From Aliterella sp. RAGGC_92 (GTDB lineage: Bacteria; Cyanobacteriota; Cyanobacteriia; Cyanobacteriales; Chroococcidiopsidaceae), in assembly GCA_030826005.1 (NCBI GenBank), contig JAPJOW010000020.1, forward strand, positions 11,721 to 27,504: 15,784 bases of DNA. Direction: 5' to 3'. Position numbers and translations under genes: made by a program. Of the stretch, positions 15,250 through 15,784 are shown one piece after another. The notes under the pieces were generated by a model. It saw nothing but the letters and a program-made list of their open reading frames with translations, made no database searches and had not been told where the DNA came from. Every line of letters starts with the position of its first letter. Positions within the stretch are counted from its first letter, which is position 1.

Positions 15250-15426
15250 AGCCACGTAAACACACTAAAGATAAAGAAATTGTTAGGGAATTTACCTAAT
15301 TTAGTGGATGCGGTGATAATAAGTATTAATTGAAACGGGGTTAGCCAATTTAAAAACCCTGACGCATAAAACCAACTTATTAAAATCGGGTCAATTATAT
15401 ACTAGACCCAGCCGATAACAAAACAA

Positions 15427-15462
15427 AAACGCCAGAGCATCCAATGGGACACTCTGGCGTTT
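15427..15462 (-). terminator. strong intrinsic terminator of the SLH-domain gene
   Basis: AAACGCCAGAG (15427-15437) and CTCTGGCGTTT (15452-15462) form an 11-bp perfect stem with a 14-nt loop. On the minus strand it begins 11 nt after the SLH gene's stop and is followed by a T-rich tail (GTTTTTGTTTTGTT), a textbook rho-independent terminator. Confidence 0.92.
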
Positions 15463-15473
15463 AATTTATGAAA

Positions 15474-15784
15474 CTATGGTCGAACGACGTAAGGAGATGC
15501 GATCGCCGCAGCGCGTCCAGTATTCACCAAAGCTTGATAAACAAAGGCTGCAACCTCTGCCCGCGTAGCATCGCGATTAGGATTTAGCTGCGTAGGAATA
15601 GGATAATTCACTACTAATTGCCGCACTGTTGCTGCCGATACGGGGTCGGTAGCATAATTGGGAATTTGAGCAGCATCAGCATAAATAGATAAAGCATTAG
15701 GATTATCTGACTTTAAACCCAAACCATTAGCCAGAGAAACTAGCGACTGTACCCTAGGAATTGCTTGCTGGGGTTGAAATAAGC
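15474..15784 (-). CDS. SLH-domain protein, C-terminal part
   Basis: The frame is open from the right edge to TAA at 15474-15476. Visible residues begin LFQPQQAIPRVQSLVSLANG, continue through LSIYADAAQIPNYATDPV and NYPIPTQLNPNRDATRAEVA, and end SPYVVRP. The repeat phrases IPRVQSLVSLANGLGL, YADAAQIPNYA and ATRAEVAAFVYQALV are S-layer-homology (SLH) domain signatures, covering about one and a half repeats. In cyanobacteria such domains anchor outer-membrane or surface proteins to peptidoglycan or cell-wall polymer. The apparent internal start at a TTG near 15722 is not real, because the frame and the SLH homology continue upstream of it to the window edge. What precedes the SLH part cannot be seen. 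Confidence 0.92.
   Translation of the reverse strand, partial: LFQPQQAIPRVQSLVSLANGLGLKSDNPNALSIYADAAQIPNYATDPVSAATVRQLVVNYPIPTQLNPNRDATRAEVAAFVYQALVNTGRAAAIASPYVVRP

Noticed and set aside
15474..15722. Short 82-aa protein starting at the TTG at 15722
   Set aside because: The frame stays open and SLH-like to the window edge, so this is the tail of a longer protein.

Overview
The window looks like chromosomal DNA from a cyanobacterium. HIP1-type octamers (GCGATCGC) recur in genes and gaps throughout. Several proteins are of kinds I associate with cyanobacteria: a DUF3493 (LPA3-like) membrane protein, an SLH-domain protein, a DUF6887/DUF6888 pair and a very large DUF2157-like membrane protein. 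Base composition is moderately AT-rich. I cannot name the genus from sequence alone.

Left part (1-4500). A brnT-like toxin gene is cut by the left edge and starts at a GTG; its antitoxin partner would lie outside. An unrecognised 171-aa protein follows on the same strand. Then comes a plus-strand pair, a PhzF-family isomerase (GTG start) overlapping by 8 nt an M28 zinc aminopeptidase (TTG start). It converges on a minus-strand YpfJ-type zinc metalloprotease, with the 3' ends overlapping by 6 nt. A minus-strand ZIP-like eight-helix membrane protein follows. A gap with a 12-bp perfect palindrome separates it from the divergent GH31 glycosidase.

Middle (4642-8980). The GH31 alpha-glucosidase-type enzyme (780 aa) is complete with both catalytic Asp residues. 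Downstream is a cluster of small mobile-looking modules. These are an antitoxin-like N-terminus fused to a GIY-YIG-like nuclease domain, a DUF6888/DUF6887 pair whose first gene carries a frameshift, and a DUF433/DUF5615 (VapBC45-like) antitoxin/toxin pair on the opposite strand. Imperfect copies of a HIP1-containing repeat bracket the DUF6888/6887 pair, and a large HIP1 hairpin closes the cluster.

Right part (9060-15784). A 1219-aa polytopic membrane protein is followed by an ADP-ribosylglycohydrolase gene broken by one in-frame TGA, and 53 nt later by an ATP-grasp ligase-type protein on the same strand. A tRNA-Thr(CGU) lies on the minus strand with a hairpin behind it and diverges from the DUF3493 gene. 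The window ends in the C-terminal part of an SLH-domain protein on the minus strand, with a strong intrinsic terminator.

No single large defence system or biosynthetic cluster is visible. The most unusual material is the GIY-YIG fusion, the decayed or frameshifted DUF6888 gene inside its repeat bracket, and the DraG-like/ATP-grasp tandem with a nonsense codon in the first gene.
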